Source of the DNA: Aggregatilinea lenta
GTDB lineage: Bacteria > Chloroflexota > Anaerolineae > Aggregatilineales > Aggregatilineaceae
DNA length: 64,000 bases
Assembly (NCBI RefSeq): GCF_003569045.1
Contig: NZ_BFCB01000001.1
Coordinates: 186,001 to 250,000, forward strand
Direction of reading: 5' to 3'
Shown: positions 36,419-44,785 of the stretch, piece after piece
Position numbering within the stretch: position 1 is the stretch's first letter
Layout: each line of letters starts with the position of its first letter
Translations under genes and position numbers: made by a program
Notes under the pieces: model-generated
Seen by the model: the letters and a program-made list of their open reading frames with translations, nothing else
Database searches by the model: none
Told to the model about the DNA's origin: nothing

Positions 36419-37696
36419 TTACCGGACAATCGCCTGTTCGCGCTCCGGCCCGACGCTGACGACGCTCACCGGCGCGCCGACCAACGCTTCGATGCGCTCC
36501 ACGTAGCGCTGCGCGTTGGCGGGCAGATCCTTGAAGCGGCGCACGCGCGAAATGTCGGTGTGCCAGCCGGGCAGCGCCTCATACACAGGCGTGACGGATT
36601 CGGCGGTGGCTGTGTCGAGCGGCAGCGACGTCACGCGCTCTTGCGCGGTGTCGTAAGCCGTCGCGATGTGCAGCGTGTCCAGCCCGCTGAGCACGTCGAG
36701 CTTGGTCAGTACAAGGTCGGTGACGCCGTTGACCTTCACCGCGTAGCGCAGCGCGATCGCATCCAGCCAGCCGCAGCGGCGCGGGCGGCCCGTCGTCGTG
36801 CCATACTCGCTGCCGACTTCGCGCAGGCGCTGGCCCATCGCGTCATCTAGCTCGGTCGGGAACGGCCCGTTGCCGACGCGCGTGCAGTACGCTTTGGCGA
36901 CGGCGACCACGCGATCGATGACGTGCGGCCCGAAACCCAGCCCGGTCAGCGCCCCGCCGACCGTGGCCGACGAGCTGGTGACAAACGGGTAGTGGCCCTG
37001 GTCGATATCAAGCAGGGTGCCCTGCGCGCCCTCGCACAGCAGGCGCTTGTCCGCGTCCAACAGCTCGTGCACGATCTGTGTCGTGTTATGCAGGTAGGGA
37101 GCCAACCGTTCCGCCGCTGCGTAATAGTCGTCCACGGGCGCGTCCACTTCAATCGGGTCCAGCCCATAGAGCCTGACCAACATACGGTTGGCCTGCTCGA
37201 TCTGCTCGCGGACCGCGTCCACAAAGGCGGCGGGGTCGGCCATCATGCCGGTCAGGATGCCGGTGCGCTCGGCTTTGGCGCTGTAGGCCGGGCCGATGCC
37301 GCGCTGTGTAGTGCCGATCGATCCCTCGCCCAGGGCGCGCTCGCTGGCCCCGTCCAGTGCCGTATGCGCAGGCGTGATCACGTGGGCGCGCGGGCTGATG
37401 TGGATGCGCTCCGGCGAGATGTCGATGTTCTGGCCCGCCAGCATATCCATCTCGCCGACCAGCCGCAGCGGATTGATCACCATGCCGCTGCCGAGGATGC
37501 ACGTCAGGTGCGGGTGAATGATGCCCGACGGGACGAGGTGCAGCCCAAAGCGCCGGACGCCGACCCGGACCGTATGCCCGGCATTGTCGCCGCCCGCATA
37601 TCGCGCCATGGCGTCGGACTGCTCGGCCAGCCAGTCCGCGACGCGCCCCTTGCCTTCATCGCCCCATTGGGCACCGATCAATACCGTTACGGGCAT
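36419..37696 (-). CDS. purA: Adenylosuccinate synthetase
   Basis: GTP-dependent enzyme making adenylosuccinate from IMP and aspartate, the first committed step to AMP; 425 residues, full length. The start MPVTVLIGAQWGDEGKGRVAD holds the P-loop-like GDEGKG with the catalytic Asp, and AGGDNAGHTV the active His. IGTTQRGIGPAYSAKAERTG and GAQGTLLDIDQGHYPFVTSS are the IMP-binding blocks; RPRRCGWLDAIALRYAVKVN is the conserved C-terminal site. GGGAG lies ahead of ATG 37696. It appears to stand alone, with a hairpin separating it from the upstream S51-like gene. Confidence 0.96.
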   Translation of the reverse strand: MPVTVLIGAQWGDEGKGRVADWLAEQSDAMARYAGGDNAGHTVRVGVRRFGLHLVPSGIIHPHLTCILGSGMVINPLRLVGEMDMLAGQNIDISPERIHISPRAHVITPAHTALDGASERALGEGSIGTTQRGIGPAYSAKAERTGILTGMMADPAAFVDAVREQIEQANRMLVRLYGLDPIEVDAPVDDYYAAAERLAPYLHNTTQIVHELLDADKRLLCEGAQGTLLDIDQGHYPFVTSSSATVGGALTGLGFGPHVIDRVVAVAKAYCTRVGNGPFPTELDDAMGQRLREVGSEYGTTTGRPRRCGWLDAIALRYAVKVNGVTDLVLTKLDVLSGLDTLHIATAYDTAQERVTSLPLDTATAESVTPVYEALPGWHTDISRVRRFKDLPANAQRYVERIEALVGAPVSVVSVGPEREQAIVR

Positions 37697-37870
37697 GGAT
37701 GATTTTCTCCCTGGCTAAACGCTGCGCAATCCGTGATCAGGCGGTACGCTCTCGCAAGCGCGCTCCGCGAAAACAGAGTGTGCCGCATGCTGCCGCCGCG
37801 CGCCACGTTAGTTTTAAACAGTCTGATGGGAATCGGATTCGCGCCGGGCCGTGGCCAAGGGGGACAAAGT

Positions 37871-37903
37871 GCAGTACGCGCCGCGCAACTGGGCGCGTAC
37901 TGC
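37871..37903 (-). terminator. Hairpin between the S51-like gene and purA
   Basis: Perfect 12-bp arms GCAGTACGCGCC and GGCGCGTACTGC with a nine-base loop. On the minus strand it lies after the S51-like stop and is followed by a modest ACTTTGT, so a weak terminator is likely. Confidence 0.5.
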
Positions 37904-37940
37904 GGTAGGGTCGAAGGAGGGAAGCCGGATCGGTTGCGGC

Positions 37941-38606
37941 TTAGACGCTCGATCCCGGCGTGCCAAGCGAAACGGTCACCTGGCGGTTGCCCCAGACCTC
38001 GACCTCACCCTGCGGCCCGAAGGCCATCGCCGCGCCCACCGCGAGGCCGAGACCGTAAGCTTCGGGATGGGCATACACCAGATCGCGCAGGCGGTCGGCC
38101 TGGTCGGCGCTGTAGCCAGGCAAAGCCAGCGCACCCGCCAGCCAGCCGATCCCCGGAAGAATCGTGTCGTCGCGCACGCTGTAGGCGGCCAGCATCCCGG
38201 CGCTCTCGCCAACGGCGTAGACCGTCGCGCCGCGCGCGAAAGCGTCTTCGATTGCGCGCAGCACCACGCCGGAAAGCGCGTCCGCCAGCACGTCCACGCG
38301 CGGCCCGCCACCCAGGATGATCACGCCCGCTTCGTTAAGCTGGCGGAACAGCACGTCGTCCTCTTCGGTCAGAATATCGACCAGATAACCCGTGCGCGCG
38401 CCCAGCTCTTGCAGCGAATCCATGTGCGCGTCGGCTGCGTCGATATCGCCCGCCGCCCAAATATAAGCAATCGGTCCCTGGGAGTGGGTCAGGACCAGCA
38501 CGCGCGCCTCAATGGACTGGACGTCCTCGGACAGCACCGCACCGCCGCCGGAGACAACCAGCCAACCGCCCCCTTCTCGCCAGCGAAAGATGTTCACCTG
38601 CGGCAT
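37941..38606 (-). CDS. Peptidase S51-like / class I glutamine-amidotransferase-fold protein
   Basis: 221-residue protein resembling peptidase E and cyanophycinase. LNEAGVIILGGGPRVDVLAD near residue 95 matches the family glycine loop, and YAVGESAGMLAAYS near residue 134 provides the nucleophile elbow with Ser in GESAG. The terminal LPGIGWLAGALALPGYSADQ and DRLRDLV also match. Such enzymes cleave Asp dipeptides or cyanophycin-like products; the local sequence does not decide which. The first 35 residues are less typical. It is transcribed toward purA with a hairpin between. Confidence 0.68.
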   Translation of the reverse strand: MPQVNIFRWREGGGWLVVSGGGAVLSEDVQSIEARVLVLTHSQGPIAYIWAAGDIDAADAHMDSLQELGARTGYLVDILTEEDDVLFRQLNEAGVIILGGGPRVDVLADALSGVVLRAIEDAFARGATVYAVGESAGMLAAYSVRDDTILPGIGWLAGALALPGYSADQADRLRDLVYAHPEAYGLGLAVGAAMAFGPQGEVEVWGNRQVTVSLGTPGSSV

Positions 38607-38714
38607 ACGTCTGCTGTTACCTTCCCTAGAATTAGCGATCAGAAGTCAATGTTCAATGATCAGTCAGGCCAAACTTGGACACGCCCGATTCAGGGGTCCG
38701 CTGCGGTTCTCGCA

Positions 38715-38835
38715 GAGACCTCACCCCCGGCTCCACTCCAATCAAGTTGGAGAGGGGAGAAAACCGTGCATATCCGTAGGGGCGGGGCTTGCTCCGCCCG
38801 GTTTTTCGTAGAGGCGTATGGCTATACGCCCCTAC
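38715..38835. repeat. Intergenic palindrome cluster (R1, R3, R3)
   Basis: R1 at 38715-38760, R3 with GGGCGGGGC core at 38776-38799, and R3 with GTAGAGGCGTA arms at 38808-38835, in the gap between the M20 and S51-like genes. Confidence 0.75.
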
Positions 38836-38862
38836 GCGATGTCACTCTTTTTTCACCTTGCG

Positions 38863-40047
38863 CTATTCCGGCAGCACGTACGACGCAACCGCGCTCGCTA
38901 GCAGATCGACCGCGAGCGGAATCGCACGCTCGTCGAAGTCGAAGCGCGGGTGGTGATGCGGGTAATCCAGGCCGCGCTCGGCGTTGGCCGATCCCACGAA
39001 GAAGTACGTGCCCGGCACAGCGTCGAGGAAGTATGACACGTCCTCGGCCAGCATCGTGCGGTAGCCCGTCACGATCTCCAGGTCCGGCGCGACGCGCTCG
39101 AGGGTGGGCCGGATATGCGCGTTCACTTCCGGCGCGTTGATCACCGGCAGCGTCATGTACGCGACTTCCGTCTCCACCGTGCAGCCCAGCGACGCGGCGA
39201 TCCCGGTGGCGATCTCCTCTACGCGCTTCTGTAGCAGATCGGCCATCTCCTGCGTGAAGGCGCGCACCGTGCCGCGAATTTCGGCGGTCGGGGGGATGAC
39301 GTTGAACGTCTCCCCGGCGCGCAGATACGTCGCGGACACCACGGCCACGTCGGTCGGTGAGACGTTGCGACTGACGATCGTTTGCAGCGCGGTGACGATC
39401 TGGCTGGCCGCTACTACGGGGTCGTTGGTGAGCTGCGGCAGCGCCCCGTGCCCGCCCTTGCCGCTGATGCGAATCGTGAAGTCGCCCGCTGCCGCCATGA
39501 ATGGCCCGTCGGTCAGCGCGATCTGCCCCAGCGGGCGCTCGTTCCACAGGTGCAGCCCCAGCGCCACGTCCGCAGTCGGGTTTTCCAGCGCGCCGTCCGC
39601 AATCATCGCGCTCGCGCCCGTGCCGAGTTCTTCGGCAGGCTGGAAGATGAACTTAACCCGGCCCTTCAGCCGCTGGCGCTGCGCGCTGAGCAGCTCCGCC
39701 ACGGCCAGCCCGATCGAGGTGTGCGCGTCGTGGCCGCAGGCGTGCATCGTGCCGGGGTTCTGCGAGGCATAATCGACCGCGTTCTCCTCCAAAATCGGCA
39801 GCGCGTCCATGTCCGCGCGCACGAGCACGGTCGGGCCATCGCCGTCACCTTCCAGAATGCCGATCACGCCGGTCTTGCCCACGCCGGTCTGTACTTCCAG
39901 CCCCAGCCGAGTCAGCGTGTCGGCCACGATTCCGGCGGTGCGCACTTCCTGAAAGCCCAGCTCAGGATGGCGGTGCAGGTCGCGGCGGCGCGCGATCCAG
40001 GCGTCCTGGCGGGCTTCGATCTGCGGTTTAAAGTCGATCACAGTCAC
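38863..40047 (-). CDS. M20-family amidohydrolase (N-acyl-amino-acid hydrolase type)
   Basis: Metal-dependent hydrolase removing an acyl group from amino acids or similar amides, 394 residues, full family length. Motifs are RRDLHRHPELGFQEVRTAGI at the start, RADMDALPI, the metal site GTMHACGHDAHTS near residue 100, FIFQPAEELGTGASAMI with the catalytic Glu pair, and the final metal His in YPHHHPRFDFDE. The dimerisation domain lies at about residues 185-300. GTG 40047 is preceded by AGGAGG five bases away, a very strong site. Substrate could be hippurate, an indole-acetyl amino acid or N-acetyl-diaminopimelate. Confidence 0.92.
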   Translation of the reverse strand: MTVIDFKPQIEARQDAWIARRRDLHRHPELGFQEVRTAGIVADTLTRLGLEVQTGVGKTGVIGILEGDGDGPTVLVRADMDALPILEENAVDYASQNPGTMHACGHDAHTSIGLAVAELLSAQRQRLKGRVKFIFQPAEELGTGASAMIADGALENPTADVALGLHLWNERPLGQIALTDGPFMAAAGDFTIRISGKGGHGALPQLTNDPVVAASQIVTALQTIVSRNVSPTDVAVVSATYLRAGETFNVIPPTAEIRGTVRAFTQEMADLLQKRVEEIATGIAASLGCTVETEVAYMTLPVINAPEVNAHIRPTLERVAPDLEIVTGYRTMLAEDVSYFLDAVPGTYFFVGSANAERGLDYPHHHPRFDFDERAIPLAVDLLASAVASYVLPE

Positions 40048-40086
40048 AGCGGCCTCCTATGCCTGACCGCCCGGCTTACCGGGTCG

Positions 40087-40217
40087 CTAAGAGCGTGTAT
40101 GGAAAGCGGCTTTACATTCCTTTTTGTAACTCGTGACAAGCATCTTCCGCTGTCCTGCGCCCCTTCTCCCTGAGGGAGAAGGGGCCGGGGGATGAGGGTT
40201 TCCGTACACACCCTAAG
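40087..40217. mobile_element. MITE-like repeat R2, copy A
   Basis: 131-bp element between the LmbE and M20 genes. Ends CTAAGAGCGTGTATGGAAA and, inverted, CTTAGGGTGTGTACGGAAA match at 15 of 19 positions. The interior holds a GC-rich hairpin CCCCTTCTCCC / GGGAGAAGGGG. The right end supplies the TAG stop of the LmbE gene. Confidence 0.7.
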
Positions 40218-40947
40218 CAAGCTCAAAGACGCGAAATGCTTCCGTGTAGCGCGGTCCATCCCCGATCCACTCCGGATCGACGCCCTCCCGCTGGCGCTGC
40301 GCCATCTCGTCCATATCCGCGATCTGGCTGACGTGCTCGCGCAGCGCGGCGATCTTTGTCTCAAGATAGTCCGTCACGTCGATCTTAACGGTGGGTTGGG
40401 TCGGCAGGCACATGTAGACCTGCTTGACCTTGTGCGGCTGAAGCCCTTCCTGCCGGTACAGCTCCGGGAAGGTCAGGTGATCGCGCGCGGAGGGGAATAC
40501 GGCGTCTAGCGCCGCCTCCGCGATGGCGCGGTGATCGGGGTGATTGAGGTAGCCCGTGCCGTACCAGCGCCCCATTGGGTCGTTCGTCACGACGATGTCG
40601 GGCCGCTTGAGGCGGATCAGGCGCGCCAGTTGGCGGCGCAGATCCAGCGTGGGCTGAAGCTCGCCGTCCAGGTAGCGCAGGAAGATCGCGTCCTTCACGC
40701 CCAGGCGGGCCGCCGCCGCGCGCTCCTCGGCTTCGCGCAGCGCGATGAGATGGTCGGAGAGCACATTCAGGTCGCCTGACCCCTTATCGCCGCTGGTCGC
40801 CAGCACGAAAATGATGTGTTTGCCTTCGGCGGCCCACCGCGCGAAGGTGCCGCCGCAAAAGAACTCCGGATCGTCAGGATGGGCGAAGATGCCCATCACC
40901 CGCTGCATCTGAGGCGTGTCTGTTGTCTCCGCCGTTGTCTCCGACAT
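40213..40947 (-). CDS. LmbE/PIG-L-family deacetylase
   Basis: Zinc-dependent N-deacetylase of 244 residues acting on an N-acetyl sugar or sugar-like conjugate. The metal and catalytic motif is VMGIFAHPDDPEFFCGGTFA at about residues 17-36, the second site NHPDHRAIAEAALDAVFPSA is near residue 135, and HVSQIADMDEM lies near the end. Homologues include bacillithiol and mycothiol pathway deacetylases and GlcNAc-PI deacetylase; no pathway gene is adjacent. AGGA precedes ATG 40947. Its stop codon TAG lies inside the terminal repeat of MITE-like copy A, so the last residues may have been shaped by that insertion. Confidence 0.88.
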   Translation of the reverse strand: MSETTAETTDTPQMQRVMGIFAHPDDPEFFCGGTFARWAAEGKHIIFVLATSGDKGSGDLNVLSDHLIALREAEERAAAARLGVKDAIFLRYLDGELQPTLDLRRQLARLIRLKRPDIVVTNDPMGRWYGTGYLNHPDHRAIAEAALDAVFPSARDHLTFPELYRQEGLQPHKVKQVYMCLPTQPTVKIDVTDYLETKIAALREHVSQIADMDEMAQRQREGVDPEWIGDGPRYTEAFRVFELA

Positions 40948-41269
40948 CGTGTCCTGACCTGCTGTGTGAGTCCTCTACCAGGATAACGCGGGCGGCTGAA
41001 CCGCCGTGAATCATCCTCACCCAACGGTGAGGAACACTCCCAGGCGCTTACGCAGCCGCAAGCGCCCAGGTAACTGTGACCTCTGATGGTACATCCATCG
41101 CCTCAATCGCCGGGATAGCAAAGACCGGGCGGACCAAGCCCTGCCCCTATAGTTCGTGCTTGCTTCCCCTCTCCAACTTGACTGGAGAGGAGCCGGGGGT
41201 GAGGTCTCTACGGCAGCCGGATCGCGTCGAAAAACGGCATCGATTGGCCGTCAAATACAATCCGCCCCG
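40948..41269. other. Intergenic region between the LmbE and PSP1 genes
   Basis: No gene found. Contains a hairpin CCTCACC / GGTGAGG with loop CAAC (41016-41033), a second with GGCGCTT / AAGCGCC near 41043-41070, and an R1 unit at 41165-41210. Confidence 0.5.
41165..41210. repeat. R1 intergenic palindrome (inverted orientation)
   Basis: Reads CCCCTCTCCAACTTG then GGAGAGG and ends CCGGGGGTGAGGTCTC, the reverse complement of the R1 units at 3312 and 38715. Confidence 0.75.
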
Positions 41270-42439
41270 CTACTCGCTCTGTGGTGGCGTCTGGTCACCG
41301 GACTCCAGCGGCTTGCCGCTGCCTTGCCGTCCCCGGCCCCGGCGACCCCGGCTGCGACGCCGTCCGCCGCCCCGATCGCCCTTGCGATCCGGCGCGTTGC
41401 TGTCGGCCTGCGAGCGTCCGCTGAGATTATCAAGGTCGATCACGTCGGTCATATCGACTTCTTCGTCCGGCTCAACGGCGGGTTCTTCTTCGGTCGCTGT
41501 GGGCGGCAGCGACGCCCGGCCCCGGTTCGCGCCGCAGTCGCATTCGCCGCCCTCGTGCTTGGCGCACGGCTGCTCGGCTTTGGCCTTCAACGCCTCCCAC
41601 TCTTCGAGCGGGATGATCTCCTCGCGCGTGACGACGTGGCGCGTATCTTCAACTATCACGGTCACGGCATCCCTGAGTGGATGCACGTCGATCACGCGGC
41701 CCTCGCCGTGCGGCGTGCCGATGCGCTTGTTGCGCTTGGGGAGCTGCTTGCGCGCCTCGACGTACTGCTCGTACTCGTAGATCAGGCAGCAGCGCAGCCG
41801 CCCGCACATGCCCGTGATCTCCGACGGGTTGAGCGAGATGCCCTGCGCTTTCGCCATTTTGATCGAGATCGGGCTGAAATCGGTCAGGAAAGTGCTGCAG
41901 CAGCGCGGAATCCCGCACGCGCCCATGCCGCCGATCAGCTTCGCCACGTCGCGTGGGCCAACCTGCCGCATCTCGACTTTGGCCTTGAAGCTGCGCTGGA
42001 GCGCGGAGCGTAGGCGGTTGGTGTTGAGCTTGTCGTCAGCGCTGAAGAGGAACGCCAGCAGCGTCCCGTCGAAGTTGTACTGCGCCGCGACGAACTTGGC
42101 CGTCTCGTAGCCGCCTATCTCTGACGCTTTTTCGCGGCAGATGATCAGCGCCTCGACCTCGCGCGACTTCCACAACTGCGCGCTCATCTGGTCCATCGAG
42201 GTGGACTTGCGCAGGATCGGCTTATAGTCGCGCAGCGTTTCTTCGCCGTCGATAGGCAGGAGATTCATCACCTGCCCCATTTGCATCCCGCGCGCCGTCT
42301 CCACGATCACATGCTCGCCCACTTGCAGGTCGGGCAGGTGCGTGCAGCTAAAGTGATAGAGCTTGCCCACTTCATTAAAGCGTACACCGGCAATCGAGCC
42401 GGAGACAGTTTGCGTCTGTTCGTCATTGATAAGCGTCAT
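41270..42439 (-). CDS. PSP1-domain (YaaT/RicT-like) protein with basic RGR-rich tail
   Basis: 389 residues. The first 270 are a PSP1/RicT-type protein: VSGSIAGVRFNEVGKLYHF, LRKSTSMDQMSAQLWKSREV, and the cysteine-rich GMGACGIPRCCSTFLTDFSP and ITGMCGRLRCCLIYEYEQY, which in RicT relatives bind an iron-sulfur cluster and flavin. B. subtilis RicT acts with RicA and RicF on RNA maturation and development. The last 110 residues are extra: a short Cys/His motif (PCAKHEGGECDCG), an acidic patch, then RRRSRGRRGRGR, a disordered tail suggestive of RNA binding. GGAAGG precedes ATG 42439. Confidence 0.88.
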   Translation of the reverse strand: MTLINDEQTQTVSGSIAGVRFNEVGKLYHFSCTHLPDLQVGEHVIVETARGMQMGQVMNLLPIDGEETLRDYKPILRKSTSMDQMSAQLWKSREVEALIICREKASEIGGYETAKFVAAQYNFDGTLLAFLFSADDKLNTNRLRSALQRSFKAKVEMRQVGPRDVAKLIGGMGACGIPRCCSTFLTDFSPISIKMAKAQGISLNPSEITGMCGRLRCCLIYEYEQYVEARKQLPKRNKRIGTPHGEGRVIDVHPLRDAVTVIVEDTRHVVTREEIIPLEEWEALKAKAEQPCAKHEGGECDCGANRGRASLPPTATEEEPAVEPDEEVDMTDVIDLDNLSGRSQADSNAPDRKGDRGGGRRRSRGRRGRGRQGSGKPLESGDQTPPQSE

Positions 42440-42496
42440 AAACTGCCTTCCGATAGCCTCTCGTGCACGTTCCGGAATGGAACGCGCCGCCTGTTA

Positions 42497-42525
42497 ACTA
42501 TAGAAGATGTGCGAACCGTTTGCAA
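42497..42525 (-). promoter_or_regulatory. Candidate promoter of the PSP1 gene
   Basis: On the minus strand TTGCAA (42520-42525) and TATAGT (42497-42502) with an exact 17-base spacer, 57 bases before the start codon. Confidence 0.55.
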
Positions 42526-42634
42526 CGGAAGTTTTAGCATCCGGTGGCCCGCAGCAGTTCGGCGCATTGGCTGAAAACGGTGTAAACTAGGGCGAAGCAC
42601 CGTTCTCCCTGCCGAGGCGAAGGAGACCATCCGT

Positions 42635-43501
42635 ATGATCCGATCTCGTGTACCCGCCCGCCTGGCGTTAGCGCTCGTCCTGAGCCTGGTCACGCTCAGC
42701 GCGTCAGCGTGCTACAAAAACGCGGGCGAGAACGTGCAGCCCACCTCGAACCGGGTCGATTTGAGCGATCTCGAATCGCCCGCTGCTGCCACGAATACGC
42801 CACTGGCGACGCCCGGCGGACGCACACCCACCGCCGGAACCGCGCTGGCAACCGCCGATGCGAACGACGGGGGCAGCGTGCTCGGCCCGACGCCGACCCA
42901 GCTCGACCTGTTTGGCCCGACCAGCAGCGGCGACACCGCCGCGATTGAAACCACGCCGACGACCGCGCCGCCGGGCATCACCACGCCGGGCATGAGCGAC
43001 ATCCGGCCCTCCGCGACACCCGTACCGACGCTCAACGCCGCGCAGCGCCTGACAGCCACCACCGCCGCGCCAGTCGAGTCCGCCCCTGCCGCCGCTGACG
43101 ACTGCGTGCATGTGGTCCAGTCCGGCGACTCGCTGTTTTCCATCGCGCAGCAGAACAACGTCGAGCTGAGCGATCTGGTCGCCGCGAACCCGGACCTGCT
43201 GACGGCAGGCGAAAACTCGATTCTCCAGGTCGGCTGGCAGCTTCAACTGCCCGGCTGCGGAGCCGCGCCGACGCCGCAAATCGAGGCGCCGGTCGCCCCT
43301 GCCGCCTCGACGCCCACCGTCGCGCCCGCCGCGGGCGGCCCCACGACGCACGTCGTTCAGGCGGGCGACACCGTCTTTTCCATCGCGCAGCAGTACGGCG
43401 TGAGCGTGGACGCGATCATCCAGGCCAACAGCCTGACCGTGCAGGGCAACGTCGCCTACATCACCGTCGGGCAGACGTTGATCATCCCCGCCGCGCAGTG
43501 A
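42635..43501 (+). CDS. LysM-repeat lipoprotein
   Basis: 288-residue exported protein. The signal peptide RLALALVLSLVTLSASAC ends in a lipobox with Cys26. A Thr/Pro/Ala-rich spacer of about 125 residues follows, then two LysM domains: residues 157-205 (VHVVQSGDSLFSIAQQ) and 238-286 (THVVQAGDTVFSIAQQYGVS), joined by another Pro/Ala linker. LysM binds N-acetylglucosamine polymers, so the protein likely tethers the surface layer to glycan. There is no catalytic domain. GAAGGAG precedes ATG 42635. Confidence 0.88.
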   Translation: MIRSRVPARLALALVLSLVTLSASACYKNAGENVQPTSNRVDLSDLESPAAATNTPLATPGGRTPTAGTALATADANDGGSVLGPTPTQLDLFGPTSSGDTAAIETTPTTAPPGITTPGMSDIRPSATPVPTLNAAQRLTATTAAPVESAPAAADDCVHVVQSGDSLFSIAQQNNVELSDLVAANPDLLTAGENSILQVGWQLQLPGCGAAPTPQIEAPVAPAASTPTVAPAAGGPTTHVVQAGDTVFSIAQQYGVSVDAIIQANSLTVQGNVAYITVGQTLIIPAAQ

Positions 43502-43556
43502 CGCCGCATAATGACGCCGCACAATGGCGATTTTGCTAAACTCTAACCATCCAAAC

Positions 43557-43585
43557 GCGGCTGCTCTGCATCACCGGGCAGCCGC
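43557..43585 (+). terminator. Hairpin after the LysM lipoprotein gene
   Basis: 8-bp stem GCGGCTGC / GCAGCCGC with a 13-base loop but no T-tract; a weak terminator at best. Confidence 0.35.
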
Positions 43586-43618
43586 ACTCGTTCCCCAATC
43601 CATGCAGCGGAGGAACCT

Positions 43619-43909
43619 ATGCCGCTCAAACGTCCGATATTCCGGTGGGAAACACAGTCCGGCGAGCCAGTCACTCATGGGGACGTGCGCGTGACGCCCG
43701 TCGCCCGGTCGCTGTACATCGGCGGATTGCGGGCCGGGGCCGCCTGGGCGCGTCCCGCCGCCCTGCTCGTCGAGCGCGATGGACGCACGCAGCGGATCAC
43801 CGTGCCCGACATCACACGCCGCATTCAAATGGGCTTGGTGGGGCTGGGCGCCGCGTTCACCCTGGTCACGTGGGCCAAACAAAGTCGAGACAGGAGCGAA
43901 AACACATGA
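43619..43909 (+). CDS. Conserved-looking 96-residue hypothetical, coupled to the GerW-like gene
   Basis: Unrecognised small protein. Its first 70 residues are soluble and rich in strands (GDVRVTPVARSLYIGG, PAALLVERDGRTQRITV), and the end carries one hydrophobic helix (MGLVGLGAAFTLVTWA) followed by a charged tail. GGAGGAACC immediately precedes ATG 43619. Its TGA overlaps the next ATG by four bases (ATGA), so it is translated together with the GerW/YtfJ-like protein and probably works with it at the membrane. Confidence 0.7.
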   Translation: MPLKRPIFRWETQSGEPVTHGDVRVTPVARSLYIGGLRAGAAWARPAALLVERDGRTQRITVPDITRRIQMGLVGLGAAFTLVTWAKQSRDRSENT

Positions 43910-44385
43910 GCGAAGAAGTCAACAAGTTTTTCTTTTCGAAACTGGAAGACGAAAAACAGGCTTACGACCTGCTGGACAGCCTGACCACGGTAGCTCATCC
44001 CAGCACCGTCTACGGCGAGGCGATCCCGGTCGGCGAGCGCATCGTCTTCACCGCGTCGGAGGTGAGCGTCGGGTTGGGCTTCGGCTTCGCGCGCGGCGGT
44101 GGCGGGGGCGATACGCCAGGCGAGTCCGATATCGAATATCGTGAGGGCACCGAGCCTGCGCCACCGCCAAAGTCACCGTCCGCCAGTACGCCGGGCTTCG
44201 GCTTCGGCGGGGGCGGAGGGGGCGGCGGCTATTCGGCGGCGCGCCCGGTCGCGGTGATCAGCGTCGGGCCGGACGGCGTGCAAGTGGACCCGATCGTCGA
44301 TCCGACCAAGATCGTCATCACGTTCCTGACCGTGCTGGGCAGTACGCTGGCCATGCGCCATCGCTTGATGCACGGGGGCAAGTAG
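43906..44385 (+). CDS. GerW/YtfJ-family protein
   Basis: 159-residue protein of the spore-protein YtfJ (GerW) family. Diagnostic parts are TVYGEAIPVGERIVFTASEV, glycine-rich runs GFGFARGGGGGD and GFGFGGGGGGGGYSA, and PVAVISVGPDGVQVDPIVDP. In Bacillus GerW is needed for normal spore germination, but the family is common in non-sporulating bacteria with unknown function. I chose ATG 43906, four-base overlap with the upstream gene and behind AGGAGCG. The C-terminus has a weak hydrophobic helix (IVITFLTVLGSTLAM). No other sporulation gene is seen. Confidence 0.85.
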   Translation: MSEEVNKFFFSKLEDEKQAYDLLDSLTTVAHPSTVYGEAIPVGERIVFTASEVSVGLGFGFARGGGGGDTPGESDIEYREGTEPAPPPKSPSASTPGFGFGGGGGGGGYSAARPVAVISVGPDGVQVDPIVDPTKIVITFLTVLGSTLAMRHRLMHGGK

Positions 44386-44416
44386 CACCCGCTGGTTACC
44401 TGCTGCACACCAAAAC

Positions 44417-44455
44417 GGGGCGGTCACCGAAACGCGTGACGCGCCCCATTTTTTT
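44417..44455. terminator. Bidirectional terminator between the GerW-like and RiPP-like genes
   Basis: Long stem GGGGCG..GTCAC / GTGAC..CGCCCC with one bulge, followed by a run of seven T on the plus strand. It ends the GerW-like gene and could also stop the convergent small gene. Confidence 0.8.
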
Positions 44456-44488
44456 CCTCTGGCGACTGTGTTCGAGCAATCCGGCGCG

Positions 44489-44785
44489 TTACGAATCGCC
44501 GCCATACTTGTTCATCATCAGGTTCAGCACCGAGTCCATATCGACGCTGTCTTTGCCGCCCATCAGCGAGAAGCTGCCCAGGAAGCCGCTCTTGGACTGG
44601 CGTGCTTCGAGATCCATAGTCATCTCGTCGAAGGTGTCCGAGTTCAGGCTGAGGATCATCTTCTGTTCCTTGTCGGACAGGTCGTAGTCTTTGAGCGCGG
44701 CTTCTGGATCTGACAGCAGCTTGGCACGATAGGCCGTATCGGTGATGGCACGGCTGACGATGGTGGTGAGGGCTTCGCGCGACAT
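44489..44785 (-). CDS. RiPP-precursor-like small protein (NHLP clan, Os1348/Franean1_4349 type)
   Basis: 98-residue protein. The N-terminal half has the leader-like pattern of the NHLP clan: MSREALTTIVSRAITDTAYR followed by AKLLSDPEAALKDYDLSDKE, the form found in proteins annotated as Os1348 or Franean1_4349 RiPP precursors. The remaining part (about 59-98) is Gly-, Ser- and Met-rich (SKSGFLGSFSLMGGKDSVDM) and has no Cys. AGGAGG sits five bases before ATG 44785. No radical-SAM, cyclodehydratase or lanthipeptide enzyme is adjacent. A YxlEFG-like ABC operon is divergent. Precursor status is an inference from the leader pattern. Confidence 0.62.
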   Translation of the reverse strand: MSREALTTIVSRAITDTAYRAKLLSDPEAALKDYDLSDKEQKMILSLNSDTFDEMTMDLEARQSKSGFLGSFSLMGGKDSVDMDSVLNLMMNKYGGDS

